DNA of 64,000 nucleotides. Origin: a bacterium M00.F.Ca.ET.205.01.1.1. Lineage in GTDB: Bacteria > Pseudomonadota > Alphaproteobacteria > Rhizobiales > Rhizobiaceae. The stretch is taken from positions 62,001 to 126,000 of the forward strand of contig SRUQ01000002.1 in NCBI GenBank assembly GCA_004791255.1, read 5' to 3'. A program made the position numbers and the translations under genes. Below the pieces are notes generated by a model, which searched no databases, was not told the origin of the DNA, and saw nothing but the letters and a program-made list of their open reading frames with translations. This document shows, one piece after another, positions 41,498 through 51,690 of the stretch. Position 1 is the stretch's first letter. The number at the start of each line of letters is the position of its first letter.

Positions 41498-43113
41498 AGA
41501 CGTACGGCATATTCATTGCATACGCTCCCTCCATCGACATGAGGGCTGAGGGGCTGGGGCGTTATCTGGCTTCCTTTTTGAAGGCGGCTACAGATCGGGG
41601 CGATGCTCATTTCGCGATCCTTTGCCCGAGCTGGTCCCGGGACGCCGTGGTGGCACTTTGCGTGGAAGCCGGGATACGCCCTCAGACCTACAGCCTCGTG
41701 GGCCCCGACCAGACGCCGTTCCTGTATCGGGTCTATCGACTGCTGCAGCGCCGTCGCGAGACCAAGCCGCCGCGCAAGCGCTCTCGAGCGCTTCGCGACA
41801 GACTATATCCAGTGGCAGCCTCGCATGGCGAATGGCTGAAGGGCCGAATTGCGAGCACGCGAAGCTTCACCGCTTTTCTATCCTTTGTCGCGTATGGCGC
41901 GACCTTGGCAATTCCTATTGGCGCCGCTGTTTTCGGGATGCGACTGGTAAAGAGGCTCCGTGCCACCGCCAGCCAGGCGGTCAGACGGGCCTTGAGAACA
42001 GCTAATCGAGCTGTTGGTTCGATGGGCTCACTGTCGCTATCCACACTTCGCTTCAGGCTGTACGAAGGAATGCTGGAGCGTGAGTCTGCTCTAATGGTTC
42101 AAAACGGCAACAGACGGGGTGACATAAGCGCTTGGTATACACCAGCCGCCTTCTGGCCCCGAGTAGGCGATTTGAAGGCGCCAGTGCTAACCTGCGTACC
42201 TGATGTTGTTCTTGCGGAATTTCCTATAGGGTTTGCCAAGCTTGGCGGCGTTCCGATGCAGCATGCCTTCCGAACTGTGGCCAACACAATCCGTCGCAGC
42301 AAGAATTTCGTCACCTACAGTGACCATATCAAGCGCGGAATCCTCGTAGAGAAATTCGGAATCGATCCGAGTGCGATCCGGACCATACCTCACGCTCCGA
42401 ACGACTTAAGTCGCCCGGTCTCAATTCGCGGCTTTCCTGACAACGAGGCGACGGGGCGGGCTTATGCCGAGATGCTTTTGCTCGCAGCCATTCGAAAAGC
42501 CAGCAACAAACGGTATGCAACCACCTTCAGCAATCCGAAGGTTCGGTTTCTATTCTATGCCAGTCAATTTCGTCCATCCAAGAACGTGATAACGCTCTTG
42601 CGGGCGTATGAATGGCTTCTCCGAAAGAGAGGCCTCGGACATAAACTTATTCTCACGGGCTTCAGTCACTACGAAAGCGTCAGCACTTTCATCGACCAGC
42701 ATAATTTGCGATCGGATGTATTGTGCATCCACGGGCTGACAGAACCGGAACTGGCAGCCTGCTACAAGCTCGCGGATTTGGCCGTGAGTCCTAGCCTTTC
42801 CGAAGGCGGAATGCCCTTTACCTTCACAGAAGCAATGTCCGTGGGAACACCTGCGGTTCTGGCAGATATCGAAGTGACCCGCGAGGTGATAAAGGATCCA
42901 GCGCTACGAGAAGCGTCTCTTTTCGATCCTTATGACTGGCAGGCCTTGGGCCACAAGATAGAATGGGCCATTGAAAACCGCGCCAGTCTCTATCAACAAC
43001 AGCGGAAATTCTACGACGATGTGCTGGCAAAGCGATCGTGGGCGAATGTCGTGGAAGAGCATCTGGATGTTCTCGACCGGTTGGCGGCCCGACAAATGGT
43101 GGCTGAAAAGTGA
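41494..43113 (+). CDS. Glycosyltransferase family 4-like protein
   Basis: A 539-residue protein. The last 300 residues form a GT-B catalytic domain: FLFYASQFRPSKNVITLLRAYEWLLRKRGLGHKLILTGF, CIHGLTEPELAACYKLADLAVSPSLSEGGMPFTFTEAMSVGTPAVLADI, with a GT4 E-x7-E. A helical basic insert with one possible membrane-associated stretch (FTAFLSFVAYGATLAIPIGAAVFGM, about residues 125-150) may tether it to the inner membrane. It overlaps both neighbours by 4 nt. Donor and acceptor unknown. Confidence 0.82.
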   Translation: MKTYGIFIAYAPSIDMRAEGLGRYLASFLKAATDRGDAHFAILCPSWSRDAVVALCVEAGIRPQTYSLVGPDQTPFLYRVYRLLQRRRETKPPRKRSRALRDRLYPVAASHGEWLKGRIASTRSFTAFLSFVAYGATLAIPIGAAVFGMRLVKRLRATASQAVRRALRTANRAVGSMGSLSLSTLRFRLYEGMLERESALMVQNGNRRGDISAWYTPAAFWPRVGDLKAPVLTCVPDVVLAEFPIGFAKLGGVPMQHAFRTVANTIRRSKNFVTYSDHIKRGILVEKFGIDPSAIRTIPHAPNDLSRPVSIRGFPDNEATGRAYAEMLLLAAIRKASNKRYATTFSNPKVRFLFYASQFRPSKNVITLLRAYEWLLRKRGLGHKLILTGFSHYESVSTFIDQHNLRSDVLCIHGLTEPELAACYKLADLAVSPSLSEGGMPFTFTEAMSVGTPAVLADIEVTREVIKDPALREASLFDPYDWQALGHKIEWAIENRASLYQQQRKFYDDVLAKRSWANVVEEHLDVLDRLAARQMVAEK

Positions 43114-43736
43114 TACCATCCCAAGAAGCCGGCATCTATTTTCTGGGCTTTGGCGGGCATGCGCGAAGTGTAGCCGACATTGCACTGGCCGCCGGCGTCA
43201 AAGACATGATCTTTGTGGATGCTCAAGCTCGACAGGGTGAGACCTTCGCCGGGTTTCCAACGCTTAATCTTTTGCCTGCCCCGCTGGCCGTTGGATGGAG
43301 CGTTTTCCCTGCAATGGGCGACAATCTCGGCCGGAGGGCGGCGTTCGAACTGCAAGATATATCGGTGAAACTGATATCGCCAACCGCCACCATCGGCATC
43401 TTGGCCCAGGTGGGAGTAGGAACGATGGTTGGTCACCATGCTCACCTGGGGCCAGCGGCTGTGGTGGGCTGCGGCGTCATCATAAACACTGGCGCAATAG
43501 TCGAGCATGAATGCCAGGTAGGCGACTTTTCTCACATATCCGTCAATGCAACGGTTGCTGGCCGCGCGCGCATCGGTTCGAACGTTTTCTTGGGGGCCGG
43601 AGCCACGGTCATCGATAAAGTATCAATCTGCGATAACGTAGTCGTCGGTGCTGGAGCAACGGTGGTCGATCACATCCTTGCGCCAGGCACATACGTCGGC
43701 ACGCCTGCTCGTCCTGTCAGAAATCGGAGCAGCTAA
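43110..43736 (+). CDS. NeuD/PglD-type sugar O- or N-acetyltransferase
   Basis: A 208-residue protein. The N-terminal part (IYFLGFGGHARSVADIALAAG) is a Rossmann-like sugar-nucleotide domain and the C-terminal part is a left-handed beta-helix of hexapeptide repeats (VGVGTMVGHHAHLGPAAVVGCGVIINTGAIVEHECQVGDFSHISVNATVAG). The His in VEHECQVGDF is the expected catalytic base. Family members acetylate amino sugars such as UDP-4-amino (PglD) or sialic acid (NeuD). With the aminotransferase upstream a 4-acetamido sugar is likely. The GTG start at 43110 overlaps the previous stop. Confidence 0.87.
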   Translation: MIPSQEAGIYFLGFGGHARSVADIALAAGVKDMIFVDAQARQGETFAGFPTLNLLPAPLAVGWSVFPAMGDNLGRRAAFELQDISVKLISPTATIGILAQVGVGTMVGHHAHLGPAAVVGCGVIINTGAIVEHECQVGDFSHISVNATVAGRARIGSNVFLGAGATVIDKVSICDNVVVGAGATVVDHILAPGTYVGTPARPVRNRSS

Positions 43737-43772
43737 GCGTTTGCGCGCGAGCCGCCTGAAGGTGTGAACTGC

Positions 43773-44924
43773 ATGTCAAACCGCAATCTTCAGTTGGATA
43801 GCCTGCGCGGGATTGCGGCGGTTTGCGTGGTATTTCACCATTGCATTCATATAGCCGACGCCCATCTGGTGCCTCGCGTTTTGAACGTTCCGTTGACGGC
43901 GCTTTCGGGTGTCGACCTGGCTGGCAGAGCACTCCTCTCCGTCTTCGCCGGCGGGATGGCCGTGAACCTCTTTTTTATCTTGAGCGGGGCCGTTCTCATG
44001 GCGTCTCTGGACAGGGAAGCCACGTTTAGCGTCTGGACCGCGATCAGCTTCACGTTCCGCCGGATACTCAGAATCTATCCCGCCCTGATCGCGATGATTG
44101 CCGGGTTCGGGTTGCTAAGCTGGCTGTATCCACCAAGTCATTCTTCAGTGCCTTTCACCATTCGACAACTCATTGAAAACAGCTTTCTCATTACGAACCA
44201 TGTGAATGGCGCGACGTGGACCTTGCAGTCCGAAATGCTGATGGTTCCGTTCATCCTGTTGACCGCGTTCGGCCGCGTGGTGTTCGGCAACATCGCCCCA
44301 GTATTATTTCTGTTTTGGGCGACAAGCTGTTTATTTCTCGGCGCGCCTTTTGCGCCGGAGCTCATGAACGTCGCCCTTCCATCTTTTGCATTGGGAATGC
44401 TCATTCCCGCTGTCACCATCACGCGCGGAAGGCTTCCGAACTGGGTCGTCTACGCCGCGCTTTTGGCGATGATCTGCATCCGATTTTTGTTTCCGGTTTC
44501 AGACATCAGGGCCCTGATGGCCGAATTGGGCCTTTCGTTTCTGGCTGTCGCGTTTCTGTTCCATGACGGGGAAAGAGATCACATTTTCAGCAAACCGGCG
44601 CTGACGGGCTTAGGGCGCATCAGCTATGGGATCTACCTCATCCACCCGGTTGTGTTGTCGGCGCTGCTGCCGCTTTTTGTTGCGGTGTCTGGCTGGGCGT
44701 GGATCGCCAAGAACTACGGCGTGTTCGGACTAATTTTTGGAACTGTCGTCACGGCGATAACGATGCCGTTGGCAGGACTCTCTGAGCGCTATGTGGAGCG
44801 CCCATTCATACGATTCGGCGAACTGATGTTCGGCAAGAAGAACAAAAACGCTGCTGTCGCGGCAGGCGTGCCCGAGCAGGCAGGCTCCGAGTTCCGAAAC
44901 GCCGCGATGACACCGGGCGAATGA
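43773..44924 (+). CDS. OafA/YrhL-like acyltransferase 3 family protein
   Basis: A 383-residue integral membrane acyltransferase with ten helices. The N-terminal signature LDSLRGIAAVCVVFHHCIHIADAH carries the conserved His pair-type motif of the family, then FFILSGAVLMASL and FTFRRILRIYPALI. It moves an acyl group, often acetyl, from the cytoplasmic to the outer face and O-acylates polysaccharides. The ATG at 43773 has gaagg about 10 nt upstream. It ends the glycan block, followed by a short weak ORF. Confidence 0.88.
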   Translation: MSNRNLQLDSLRGIAAVCVVFHHCIHIADAHLVPRVLNVPLTALSGVDLAGRALLSVFAGGMAVNLFFILSGAVLMASLDREATFSVWTAISFTFRRILRIYPALIAMIAGFGLLSWLYPPSHSSVPFTIRQLIENSFLITNHVNGATWTLQSEMLMVPFILLTAFGRVVFGNIAPVLFLFWATSCLFLGAPFAPELMNVALPSFALGMLIPAVTITRGRLPNWVVYAALLAMICIRFLFPVSDIRALMAELGLSFLAVAFLFHDGERDHIFSKPALTGLGRISYGIYLIHPVVLSALLPLFVAVSGWAWIAKNYGVFGLIFGTVVTAITMPLAGLSERYVERPFIRFGELMFGKKNKNAAVAAGVPEQAGSEFRNAAMTPGE

Positions 44925-44946
44925 TCCCATTCATTCCGCCCTCTCA

Positions 44947-45130
44947 ATGAACTTGCACAAGGCGCCGTTAGCTGATCGGTTGCGCCTGCTCGCCAGTCGG
45001 GCGGAAAATCTGCGCGCACAAGCACGCACCATGCGCGAAGATCCGCAACACGGGGAGCGTTCCGCGGGCACGACCGCCAACCGCCCGTGCGCCAGGGCAC
45101 GAACCTCCAACTCAAGCCGGGAACAGGTGG
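44947..45130 (+). pseudogene. Possible remnant of a small rhizobial protein gene
   Basis: MNLHKAPLADRLRLLASRAE followed by RTMREDPQH resembles the start of small helical proteins common in rhizobia (ADRLRLLASRAEE..). The similarity ends after about 35 residues. The rest of the frame overlaps the 3' end of the convergent DUF982 gene and is low-complexity, suggesting a frameshift. Weak evidence. Confidence 0.25.
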
Positions 45131-45433
45131 CTAACGCCGCAGCGCGTATATTTTCGCCATGCTTTCGCCGCCGATCGGCAAGGCCATGTCGTCGTCCAGA
45201 AGCCGCGTGATCCGGGCAAAGCCGGTGAATGCTTTTCTTGCTTCTTCCGCCGACATCTGGCCCGACAGGGCTGCCGAACAGCAGTTCAACGCGCATTGGT
45301 AAACCGGTCCGCGCCGACCCGTCGGCCATTTGCGCAGAAACACCATCGCCTCGGCGACGCTGTCTACTTCTTCCACAGGCTGACCTTGCCCGGGCAGAAT
45401 CCGCACGGGCGTAAAGAAATGCAAGCGATCCAT
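45131..45433 (-). CDS. DUF982 domain protein
   Basis: A 100-residue protein. DUF982 is seen in VRILPGQGQPVEEVDSVAEAMVFLRKWPTGRRGPVYQCALNCCSAALSGQMSAEEARKAFTGFARI. These proteins are multicopy in Mesorhizobium and relatives, with no established function. The ATG at 45433 is preceded by gggaggaag; a longer frame to 45475 is not needed. It ends the accessory region and converges on the 44947 remnant. Confidence 0.82.
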   Translation of the reverse strand: MDRLHFFTPVRILPGQGQPVEEVDSVAEAMVFLRKWPTGRRGPVYQCALNCCSAALSGQMSAEEARKAFTGFARITRLLDDDMALPIGGESMAKIYALRR

Positions 45434-45755
45434 CGTCTTCCTCCCGAACGATCGCGGTGCAACCGAATCTTCCAAAACTCACAGCGGACGATTTGGTTCC
45501 CAAAAAAGTTGGATGTTTTAGAAAATGCAGAGGCTTGGCACAGTCGCCCTGTCAGGCGACCGACCGAGCACGAACTTAGCACGACTCAGAACGAATTCCG
45601 AGCAAATCCCGATGTCCATAGCCGATAGGCTCGATCCTCGTTGAATATCTTTAAGGCCAAAGCCGGCAAATCAGTCGGTTGCCCGTTCCCTTGCGGCAGG
45701 CGTAACCTCCGCGGTCAACGCGTGAGGGCGCGTTCTGCAAGAAGGGGACATTGCA
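45434..45755. other. Intergenic region between DUF982 and the NCS1 permease
   Basis: These 322 nt between divergent genes hold no supported reading frame. They should contain both promoters; an AT-rich part lies at about 45465-45530. It is also the likely zone where the accessory region ends, but no duplicate of the dusA start was spotted here by eye. Confidence 0.4.
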
Positions 45756-47213
45756 ATGACGATACAAGGCGCATCGCCTGACCTGTATAATGAAGACCTC
45801 GCCCCGGCCAAGGTTCGAAACTGGGGGCCATTCTCGATCTTCAACGTCTGGACATCGGACGTTCATAGCCTGTGGGGTTATTACCTCGCCGCCAGTCTCT
45901 TCCTGTTCTGCGGCGGCTTCGTCAATTTCATCATCGCCATCGGCATCGGTTCGCTGATCATCTATGCGCTGATGAACATGGTCGGCTACGCCGGGGTCAA
46001 GACCGGCGTGCCCTACCCCGTGCTCGCCCGCGCGTCCTTCGGCATATGGGGCGCCAACATACCGGCGCTGGTGCGCGCCATCGTCGCCTGCTTCTGGTAC
46101 GGCGCACAGACCGCCGCTGCTTCCGGCGCCATCGTGGCGCTGCTGATCCGCTCGCAATGGTTCGCCGATTTCAACGCCAACACGCATTTCCTCGGCCATT
46201 CCGGACTCGAGGTGATCTGCTTCGTCGTCATCTGGGCGCTGCAGCTCCTGATCATCCAGAAAGGCATGGAGACGGTACGCCGCTTCCAGGATTGGGCCGG
46301 GCCAGCGGTGTGGGTGATGATGCTGCTGCTCGCCGTCTATCTCTGCGTCAAATCCGGAACCTTTGCCTTCACCAGCGACATCCCGATGGATGTGCTCCTG
46401 GAAAAGACCAAGGATGCCGGCGTGCCGGGAACGCCGGGCTCGTGGACCTCGCTGTTCGCGGTGGCTGCGATCTGGGTGACCTATTTCTCGGCGCTTTATC
46501 TCAATTTCTGCGATTTTGCCCGCTATGCACCGGACCAGGCGGCGCTGCGGAAAGGCAACATCTGGGGCCTGCCGGTCAACCTCATCCTGTTCTCGCTGGT
46601 CGCAGGCGTCACCACCATTGCCGCCTATGATGTCTACCACGAGGTGCTGCTGCACCCCGACCAGATCTCGGCCAAGTTCGACAGCTGGTTCCTGGCTGCC
46701 CTTGCCGCCCTGACCTTTGCGGTTGCGACGCTTGGCATCAACGTGGTGGCCAATTTCGTCTCGCCGGCCTTCGACTTCTCCAACGTCTTCCCGCGCCAGA
46801 TCGACTTCAAGAAGGGCGGCTACATCGCGGCATTGATCGCGCTGGTGCTCTACCCCTTCGCGCCGTGGGAAGGCAGTGCGGCCTCCTTCGTCAACGTCAT
46901 CGGCGCGACGATGGGGCCGATCTTCGGCGTCATGATGGTCGACTATTATCTGATCCGCAAAGGCGAGGTAGACGTCGAGGCGCTTTACCGCGAAGACGGC
47001 GAATTCCGTTTCCAGGGCGGCTGGCATGTCAACGCCTTCATCGCCGCCGGTATCGGCGCCATCTTCTCGTCGATCCTGCCGAACTTCACCAACTGGCTGC
47101 CGTCCTGGTGGGGCGTTTATGGCTGGTTCTTCGGCGTGGCGATTGCCGGCGTCATCTACTACGTGCTGCGTACGGCGGCCGTCGGCGCGGGGGCGAAGAC
47201 GGCAAAGGCATAA
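45756..47213 (+). CDS. NCS1-family nucleobase/allantoin:cation symporter
   Basis: A 485-residue inner-membrane carrier with 12 helices. Family landmarks are NWGPFSIFNVWTSDVHSLWGYYLAASLF near the N-terminus, PYPVLARASFGIWGANIPALVRAIVACFWYG, and GVNVVANF-like GINVVANFVSPAFDFSNVFPRQIDFKKGGYIA in the second half. NCS1 carriers take up cytosine, uracil, hydantoins, thiamine or allantoin. No catabolic gene adjoins, so the substrate is open. The gene is followed by an inverted and tandem-repeat region. Confidence 0.9.
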   Translation: MTIQGASPDLYNEDLAPAKVRNWGPFSIFNVWTSDVHSLWGYYLAASLFLFCGGFVNFIIAIGIGSLIIYALMNMVGYAGVKTGVPYPVLARASFGIWGANIPALVRAIVACFWYGAQTAAASGAIVALLIRSQWFADFNANTHFLGHSGLEVICFVVIWALQLLIIQKGMETVRRFQDWAGPAVWVMMLLLAVYLCVKSGTFAFTSDIPMDVLLEKTKDAGVPGTPGSWTSLFAVAAIWVTYFSALYLNFCDFARYAPDQAALRKGNIWGLPVNLILFSLVAGVTTIAAYDVYHEVLLHPDQISAKFDSWFLAALAALTFAVATLGINVVANFVSPAFDFSNVFPRQIDFKKGGYIAALIALVLYPFAPWEGSAASFVNVIGATMGPIFGVMMVDYYLIRKGEVDVEALYREDGEFRFQGGWHVNAFIAAGIGAIFSSILPNFTNWLPSWWGVYGWFFGVAIAGVIYYVLRTAAVGAGAKTAKA

Positions 47214-47223
47214 AAGGGAATAA

Positions 47224-47388
47224 GGCAGTAGGGCAGTAAGGGAGTAGGGAAATAGGAGCCCTACTGCCCTACTGCCCTACTGCCCTACTGCCCTACTGCC
47301 CTACTGCCCTACTGCCCTACTGCCCTACTGCCCTACTGCCCTACTGCCCTACTGCCCTACTGCCCTACTGCCCTACTGCCCTACTGCC
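47224..47388. repeat. Array of 16 exact 8-bp repeats with opposing degenerate copies
   Basis: From 47261 to 47388 the 8-mer CTACTGCC is repeated 16 times without a change. Just before it (47224-47256) are two or more imperfect reverse complements (ggcagtag, ggcagta, ggagtag), so the region can form a long hairpin between the convergent permease and DUF1697 genes. The end of the DUF1697 coding region lies inside the array. Its purity suggests recent slippage expansion and likely copy-number variation among strains. Confidence 0.92.
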
Positions 47389-47919
47389 TACCATCTCGGC
47401 CAGCTTGCGCACCGTGTTCCAGTTGCGCGACGTGCCGATGCCCAGGCGCTTGTGACTGGCGGCCGCAAGCAGCCGCGAACCTGGCCTCTCGCGCGAGAAG
47501 ACCAGCCATATGTCGCCGCCGACCAACTGCACCTTCTCGTCCTCGGCGGCGCAGGCTTGAAGCGCCGATAAGGCGTCTTCGGCGACCGGCTTGCGCATCA
47601 CCCGCACGGCGACCTGGTCGCCGGTTTCCGCCGATTCGGCTGCGAATGGATTATGGCCCGCGAGGCTCACCCAATCTGCGGCGTCACGCACGATGATGTC
47701 GACGTGGCGGCCAAAGGCCTTTTCGAAGGCTGTTTCCAGCCGCTTTTCAAGCGCGCCAATCGAGGTCTTCCGGCACTCGAAGACCAGATTTCCTGTCGCC
47801 ACCAGCGTGCGCGGATTCTGCAGACCGAGACCTTCAGCCATCACCTTGAGGTCGGACATGACGACCCGCCGCCCCTCTCCCAGGATGATGCTGTAGAGAA
47901 GGGCGACATAGGTCTGCAT
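47365..47919 (-). CDS. DUF1697 domain protein
   Basis: A 184-residue protein with the family pattern YVALLYSIILGEGRRVVMSDLKVMAEGLGLQNPRTLVATGNLVFE and later VARVM-like QVAVRVMRKPVAEDALSAL. The function of DUF1697 is unknown. The last seven residues, GSRAVGQ, and the stop codon are encoded by the 8-bp tandem array, so gain or loss of a repeat changes the C-terminus: the original stop must have been elsewhere. It is 23 nt after pyrG and on the same strand. Confidence 0.85.
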   Translation of the reverse strand: MQTYVALLYSIILGEGRRVVMSDLKVMAEGLGLQNPRTLVATGNLVFECRKTSIGALEKRLETAFEKAFGRHVDIIVRDAADWVSLAGHNPFAAESAETGDQVAVRVMRKPVAEDALSALQACAAEDEKVQLVGGDIWLVFSRERPGSRLLAAASHKRLGIGTSRNWNTVRKLAEMVGSRAVGQ

Positions 47920-47942
47920 GGGTGCGGCCCGTGTGGCGGCGC

Positions 47943-49583
<1,641 letters not shown>

Positions 49584-49673
49584 TTAACGCGGCCAGATTG
49601 ATTCCGCCAGAGAAAAAACCACCGCGAAGGCTTTTTCCCAAGAAGGCGTCGAGGTCAGGAACAAGGCAAAACA

Positions 49674-49698
49674 AAAGGGCCGGCTGAGCCGGCCCTTT
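49674..49698 (-). terminator. Terminator downstream of the L,D-transpeptidase
   Basis: Read on the minus strand, aaagggccggc/gccggcccttt forms an 11-bp stem with a 3-nt loop and is followed by tgttttg. It lies 20 nt past the L,D-transpeptidase stop and should end that transcript before pyrG. Confidence 0.75.
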
Positions 49699-49717
49699 CG
49701 GCAGGATGCTGAAAACG

Positions 49718-50854
49718 TCAGATGATGACGACTTTGGTGCCGACTCTGACGCGGCTGTAGAGGTCCATGACGTGCTCGTTGATCATGCGGAAGCAGCCAT
49801 TCGAAGCGCTGGTTCCAATCGACTGCGGCGCGATGGTGCCGTGGATGCGCAGATGCGTGTCCTTCTTGCCGTCATAGAGGTAGATGGCGCGGGCGCCGAG
49901 CGGGTTCTGACCGCCGCCGGCCATGCCGTCCTTGTACTGGCCATAGTGCTTCGGCTCGCGCTTCTGCATGTCGAGCGTCGGGATCCAACGAGGCCATTCC
50001 TGCTTGTCGCCGACAGCAACCGTGCCCTTGAACTGCAGTCCTTCACGGCCAACCGCAATGGCATAGCGGCGGGCGGTGGACGAGGATTCCACCAGATAGA
50101 GCCGGCGCGCGCTGGTGTCGATGACGATCGTCCCGGCATCGTAACCGCTGAACTCCACCTCTTGCGGGACGAATTCCGGCTTGACCTTGAAGGGTTTCTT
50201 GGCGTCCCGCTTGGCGAGCGTGGCGTCGAGCGCGCGGGTCTCCGGCAAATAGCTGATCGAGGATCCGGACGACGTGCCGCCAAACAGGCCGGCGAACAAA
50301 CCACCGCTGCTGGTGTTTTGCTTCTGGCCAGCTGGAGCCTCGCTGCGCAACTCACCGGTGTTGCCGGTCAGCGCGACGTTCATCGCCTCGGCGGGAATCG
50401 GCTCGGCCGACTGGATGGGCTCGATCGGCGTCACCGGTTCGATGATCTTGGTGGTTTTCTTGCCCGGCTTGGCGTCAGCCACGTCGGTTGCGGGCGCGCT
50501 CTTGCCCTTCTTGGCCAGGAAGGCCTGGCGATCCGCGTCGGCCCTGGCTTTCGCCGCCTCGCGCATCGCCATCTTCCTGGCTTCGAGCGCCTTGGCCTTG
50601 GCGTCTTCCTTGTCGGCGACAATCTTGGCCTCGATCTTCTTGATCTGGGCGAGGTCGTCCGGCGTCGGGTTTTTCTTTTTCTTGAGAAGCTTCAACTGCG
50701 CCGCATCGCTCTTGACTGCGACGTTGATGGCGTCGGTTTTCTCTAACGACACCGATTGTTGAGCGGCCATAGTAGCCGGCATACCGGCAAAGGCCGGGGA
50801 ACTCAGGCCGATTGCGGCGCAAAATCCCACGAAAATGAAGCTGCGAAGCTGCAT
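49718..50854 (-). CDS. L,D-transpeptidase with Lys/Ala-rich coiled region
   Basis: A 378-residue exported protein. A signal peptide (RSFIFVGFCAAIGLSSPAFA) is followed by a charged helical stretch (KLLKKKKNPTPDDLAQIKKIEAKIVADKEDAKAKALEARK), a low-complexity linker, and a C-terminal YkuD domain with IHGTIAPQSIGTSASNGCFRM, nucleophile Cys354. It attaches or crosslinks murein stem peptides and is smaller than the 6699 enzyme. The start at 50854 gives the signal peptide. It has its own terminator and a 212-nt upstream gap to secG. Confidence 0.9.
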   Translation of the reverse strand: MQLRSFIFVGFCAAIGLSSPAFAGMPATMAAQQSVSLEKTDAINVAVKSDAAQLKLLKKKKNPTPDDLAQIKKIEAKIVADKEDAKAKALEARKMAMREAAKARADADRQAFLAKKGKSAPATDVADAKPGKKTTKIIEPVTPIEPIQSAEPIPAEAMNVALTGNTGELRSEAPAGQKQNTSSGGLFAGLFGGTSSGSSISYLPETRALDATLAKRDAKKPFKVKPEFVPQEVEFSGYDAGTIVIDTSARRLYLVESSSTARRYAIAVGREGLQFKGTVAVGDKQEWPRWIPTLDMQKREPKHYGQYKDGMAGGGQNPLGARAIYLYDGKKDTHLRIHGTIAPQSIGTSASNGCFRMINEHVMDLYSRVRVGTKVVII

Positions 50855-51066
50855 GGCGAAGATCCGATCGTTCAATGCTTGTTGCCCACGGCGTCGCCCG
50901 GCGTCCCCCAAGGACACCGAAAATGCCGCGTGCAATCTATAGTCGAATAAGCGTGGTTGCCTCAAGCGCGGGGCCGCAACAGCCCCCGTCGAATCTTGGT
51001 GATTACGCCGCATTTGCCGCGACTGTTGTCAAACGACAACAGATCGCCCCTCAGGACAAGCCAGGA

Positions 51067-51519
51067 CTACTGGTTCGGAACCTGCGGAGCCGCCGGGGCG
51101 GTCGTGGTGCCGTTGGTCGCCGGCGGCGTCGCGCCGGAGGCAGGCGCCGTGGCCGGGGGTGTGGTCGCGGCACCATTGCCGGACGGTGGCGTCGGCGCGG
51201 TGGTACCGGCGGGCGGTGTCGGGGCGGCCGTACCCGGCAACTGGTTGAGCACGCCCTTGCCGTCGGCGGGGACGCGGTCGAGAATGTCGATCGGCTTTTC
51301 GCCGTAGCGGGCAATGATCGACAATGTCAGCGATGTAACGAAGAAAGCCGCCGCCAGGATCGCCGTTGCCCGGGTCAACGCATTGGCCGCGCCGCGCGCG
51401 GTCATGAAGCCCGATCCGCCACCAATGCCAAGGCCGCCGCCTTCGGAGCGCTGCAACAGCACCACGCCGACAAGAGCGAGCACGACCATGAGATGAATGA
51501 CGATCAGTACGGTTTGCAT
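51067..51519 (-). CDS. secG: Preprotein translocase subunit SecG
   Basis: A 150-residue protein. The first 75 residues are a classic SecG: two helices (TVLIVIHLMVVLALVGVVLLQ and ATAILAAAFFVTSLTLSII) joined by EGGGLGIGGGSGFMTARGAANALTR. The last 75 are a Pro/Ala/Thr-rich tail absent from enterobacterial SecG (GTTAPTPPSGNGAATTPPA). SecG assists SecYE in export. The start at 51519 is the usual one. It lies upstream of tpiA in the known rhizobial order. Confidence 0.92.
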   Translation of the reverse strand: MQTVLIVIHLMVVLALVGVVLLQRSEGGGLGIGGGSGFMTARGAANALTRATAILAAAFFVTSLTLSIIARYGEKPIDILDRVPADGKGVLNQLPGTAAPTPPAGTTAPTPPSGNGAATTPPATAPASGATPPATNGTTTAPAAPQVPNQ

Positions 51520-51690
51520 AGTTAATCCTGGCAAGGCCTTGCCCGGCCGCGGAGACGGCCGGTGAATTGGAGGCGGCTCAATACAATGCTTTCGCGGCAT
51601 TTCCAAGCCCGTGGCCGGAATATGGGAAGCAACGTGTCCTTTACAACGATTCCCGGCGCGCAACGGCCGTTCCGCCGCCGCGCGAACTCA

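Noticed and set aside
47261-47388. The 8-bp array as a CRISPR
   Set aside because: No spacers between repeats and unit far too short; simple tandem repeat.
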